Below, in pieces: positions 62,810-64,000 of a stretch of DNA of 64,000 nt. The notes under the pieces are model-generated. The model was not told the origin of the DNA and did no database searches. It saw nothing but the letters and a program-made list of their open reading frames with translations. The position numbers and the translations under genes were made by a program. The DNA is from Chitinophaga sp. 180180018-3. GTDB taxonomy: Bacteria > Bacteroidota > Bacteroidia > Chitinophagales > Chitinophagaceae. Each line of letters starts with the position of its first letter. The stretch's first letter is position 1. Where the stretch lies: the NCBI RefSeq assembly GCF_037893185.1, contig NZ_CP140772.1, positions 1,240,001 through 1,304,000 on the forward strand, read 5' to 3'.

Positions 62810-63100
62810 ATGGCAATCGTAAAAAAAGACACCATCGTTTTTTCCAACGGCAGGGAAATTACAGCACCTGGCGGTATTATTTCAATTACCAGGACACTTG
62901 AACTTTCAGACTATTATTCCAGAAATGTTTTCTTTTTAGATTCTTCCGGAAAGGTTATTAATATCTATCAACTTACAAAAGATGAACTGATAGAAATAGC
63001 TGATTTGATGATTCAGCTCTGGATGGAATTAAAAGACAATGTTCGCCAGGCCGATATTACCAGCCCGACAATTTTCAAAACAAAGGGTGCAAGAAAATGA
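62810..63100 (+). CDS. Small conjugative-element protein
   Basis: 96 residues. Begins MAIVKKDTIVFSNGREITAP and ends with a helical part IADLMIQLWMELKDNVRQAD. Soluble; no recognised domain. Part of the operon that starts at the methyltransferase. Confidence 0.55.
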   Translation: MAIVKKDTIVFSNGREITAPGGIISITRTLELSDYYSRNVFFLDSSGKVINIYQLTKDELIEIADLMIQLWMELKDNVRQADITSPTIFKTKGARK

Positions 63101-63106
63101 TGAACT

Positions 63107-63550
63107 ATGAGCGAATACTATCACATTCTGGACATCCACTTGAATTTGCTGCGGGATAAAGGATACCGGGAGCAGGATTTATGTAGTCCCAATGTTGAAG
63201 GTCTACTTTTCCGAGAATTTCAAGCTAAATTATCAACTGCTGTCAACGAAGCGTTGCGTTTTGGTGAGCCTACCGATTTTACTGTTGATGCGATAGGATG
63301 GTTTAAAAGTAAACTTGAAAATCCGGTTAACATTAAATTATCCTATCGCTTTGATCCTGAAAATGGGGACTTGTCTATAGATCAGCTTTCGCTCGAATAC
63401 AATGGAATGGTAACGGCAAGACGCATTGCGTCCAATAAAGAACTACCACATTCCGGGCAAATCCCGTTAATGGTGAAGCGTGAAATTTCGCAGAAAACGA
63501 GAATAGTCCGATCGCCCCCAACAACGGATTCCACCCGGAGAAAGTTGTGA
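63107..63550 (+). CDS. Conjugative-element protein of unknown function
   Basis: 147 residues, soluble. An alpha start (YYHILDIHLNLLRDKGYREQ) is followed by a beta-rich part with NIKLSYRFDPENGDLSIDQL and a basic, Ser/Thr-rich tail (RIVRSPPTTDSTRRKL). Begins 6 bp after the gene before. No family recognised. Confidence 0.55.
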   Translation: MSEYYHILDIHLNLLRDKGYREQDLCSPNVEGLLFREFQAKLSTAVNEALRFGEPTDFTVDAIGWFKSKLENPVNIKLSYRFDPENGDLSIDQLSLEYNGMVTARRIASNKELPHSGQIPLMVKREISQKTRIVRSPPTTDSTRRKL

Positions 63551-63583
63551 AAAAATCATGTGTAACATTCAAACTATGCGGTT

Positions 63584-64000
63584 ATGTTTGATAGCAGTTT
63601 ATATGTAACAGACCTTAATGGATTAAAACGGTTGGCCGAAGTTATTTCCAATATTTCACACACCAACTTATTTCCGGTAGTGTTATCGGATGATAACTAT
63701 AAGCGCATCAGCGATTCTACTTTTCAAAAGGGAACGGAACTTATTGAGATCGCAAATACAAAAGGCGAATGGCGTTACCGCAATAAAAACTGTGATTGGG
63801 ATACCGGAAATATTGTTCAATTCATTGCCAACAGATACCAGGAAGGGCTACGAAAATGCGACGACCTTTCTGTACTTCATGTATCCGCTTTCATTGCCAA
63901 ACAGTATTACGAAGACCTGAAAAAGACTTACCGAAAAGAGCATAAGAAAAATGATAAGATGCGTGTAAAACCAACAGAAAAGCAACCCGGAAATAAATTG
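63584..64000 (+). CDS. Conjugative-element protein, N-terminal 139 residues (truncated by window)
   Basis: Open from ATG 63584 to the window end with no stop. It begins MFDSSLYVTDLNGLKRLAEV; later it has WRYRNKNCDWDTGNIVQFIA, a segment that reminds me of the zinc-finger/primase-type start in element-encoded Toprim proteins, but the CHC2 Cys/His set is not visible. The end is Lys-rich (KKTYRKEHKKNDKMRVKP). Assignment to a primase-like protein is only a suggestion. Confidence 0.5.
   Translation, partial: MFDSSLYVTDLNGLKRLAEVISNISHTNLFPVVLSDDNYKRISDSTFQKGTELIEIANTKGEWRYRNKNCDWDTGNIVQFIANRYQEGLRKCDDLSVLHVSAFIAKQYYEDLKKTYRKEHKKNDKMRVKPTEKQPGNKL

Overview
The window is from a Bacteroidota genome, most likely Chitinophagaceae (Chitinophaga-like). 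The evidence is a sigma/FecR/SusC trio, -7 boxes of the type TAnnTTTG, families confined to this phylum (HYC_CC_PP, DUF3347, CusA-TolC fusions, MCO-CopB fusions) and Bacteroidota-type integrative-element genes. I see no intact tRNA, no rRNA and no CRISPR array.

Layout. (1) 1-4437, minus strand: resident chromosomal locus with an ECF sigma factor, a FecR anti-sigma factor and a SusC/RagA TonB-dependent receptor that runs off the left edge. (2) 4615-7607: a decayed integrative element. It abuts a 5'-truncated VOC (glyoxalase-fold) gene and holds a frameshifted element gene, two small DNA-binding-type proteins, an integrase killed by an in-frame TGA and, at 7591-7607, what looks like the 3' end of a tRNA-Leu beside a terminator and tandem 11-bp repeats. 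(3) About 7.9-56.3 kb, almost all plus strand: a very large copper/silver (heavy-metal) resistance and efflux island. (4) 56.4-64 kb: a methyltransferase, a nuclease-like protein, a PAPS-reductase-family protein, a cytosine DNA methyltransferase with a long overlapping reading frame, and small genes typical of a conjugative element that continues past the right edge.

How the island works. Cytoplasmic copper is handled by a CopA P-type ATPase (15471), a CopB-type ATPase (47802) and a small HMA chaperone (18928). Periplasmic copper is oxidised by two multicopper oxidases fused to CopB-like barrels (10277, 51183) and exported by tripartite RND systems: CzcA/CusA fused to TolC plus an adaptor (20518-25999), and CusA split into two ORFs with CusC and two CusB adaptors (39586-46578). 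Binding and storage proteins surround these: four DUF3347 proteins, two DUF305 proteins, a four-helix Cys-rich protein, periplasmic HMA and Met/His-rich proteins, and HYC_CC_PP proteins. A multidrug RND operon plus an MFS pump (26540-33546) sits inside. Three paralogous regulators, each an HMA-like MVCxRC module fused to an AraC DNA-binding domain, flank copA.

The most striking things I found are: a shared promoter architecture with fixed spacing (AWAATTATAT at 0, TAAC/TAAT at +30, TTTG at +59) upstream of at least five transcription units, including copA, one of the AraC-HMA regulators and apparently the multidrug operon; the AraC-HMA regulators themselves; a near-duplicate DUF3347/haem-binding/MCO cassette at both ends of the island; and a 219-residue second frame inside the cytosine methyltransferase gene that itself resembles a phage-type methylase-associated protein.
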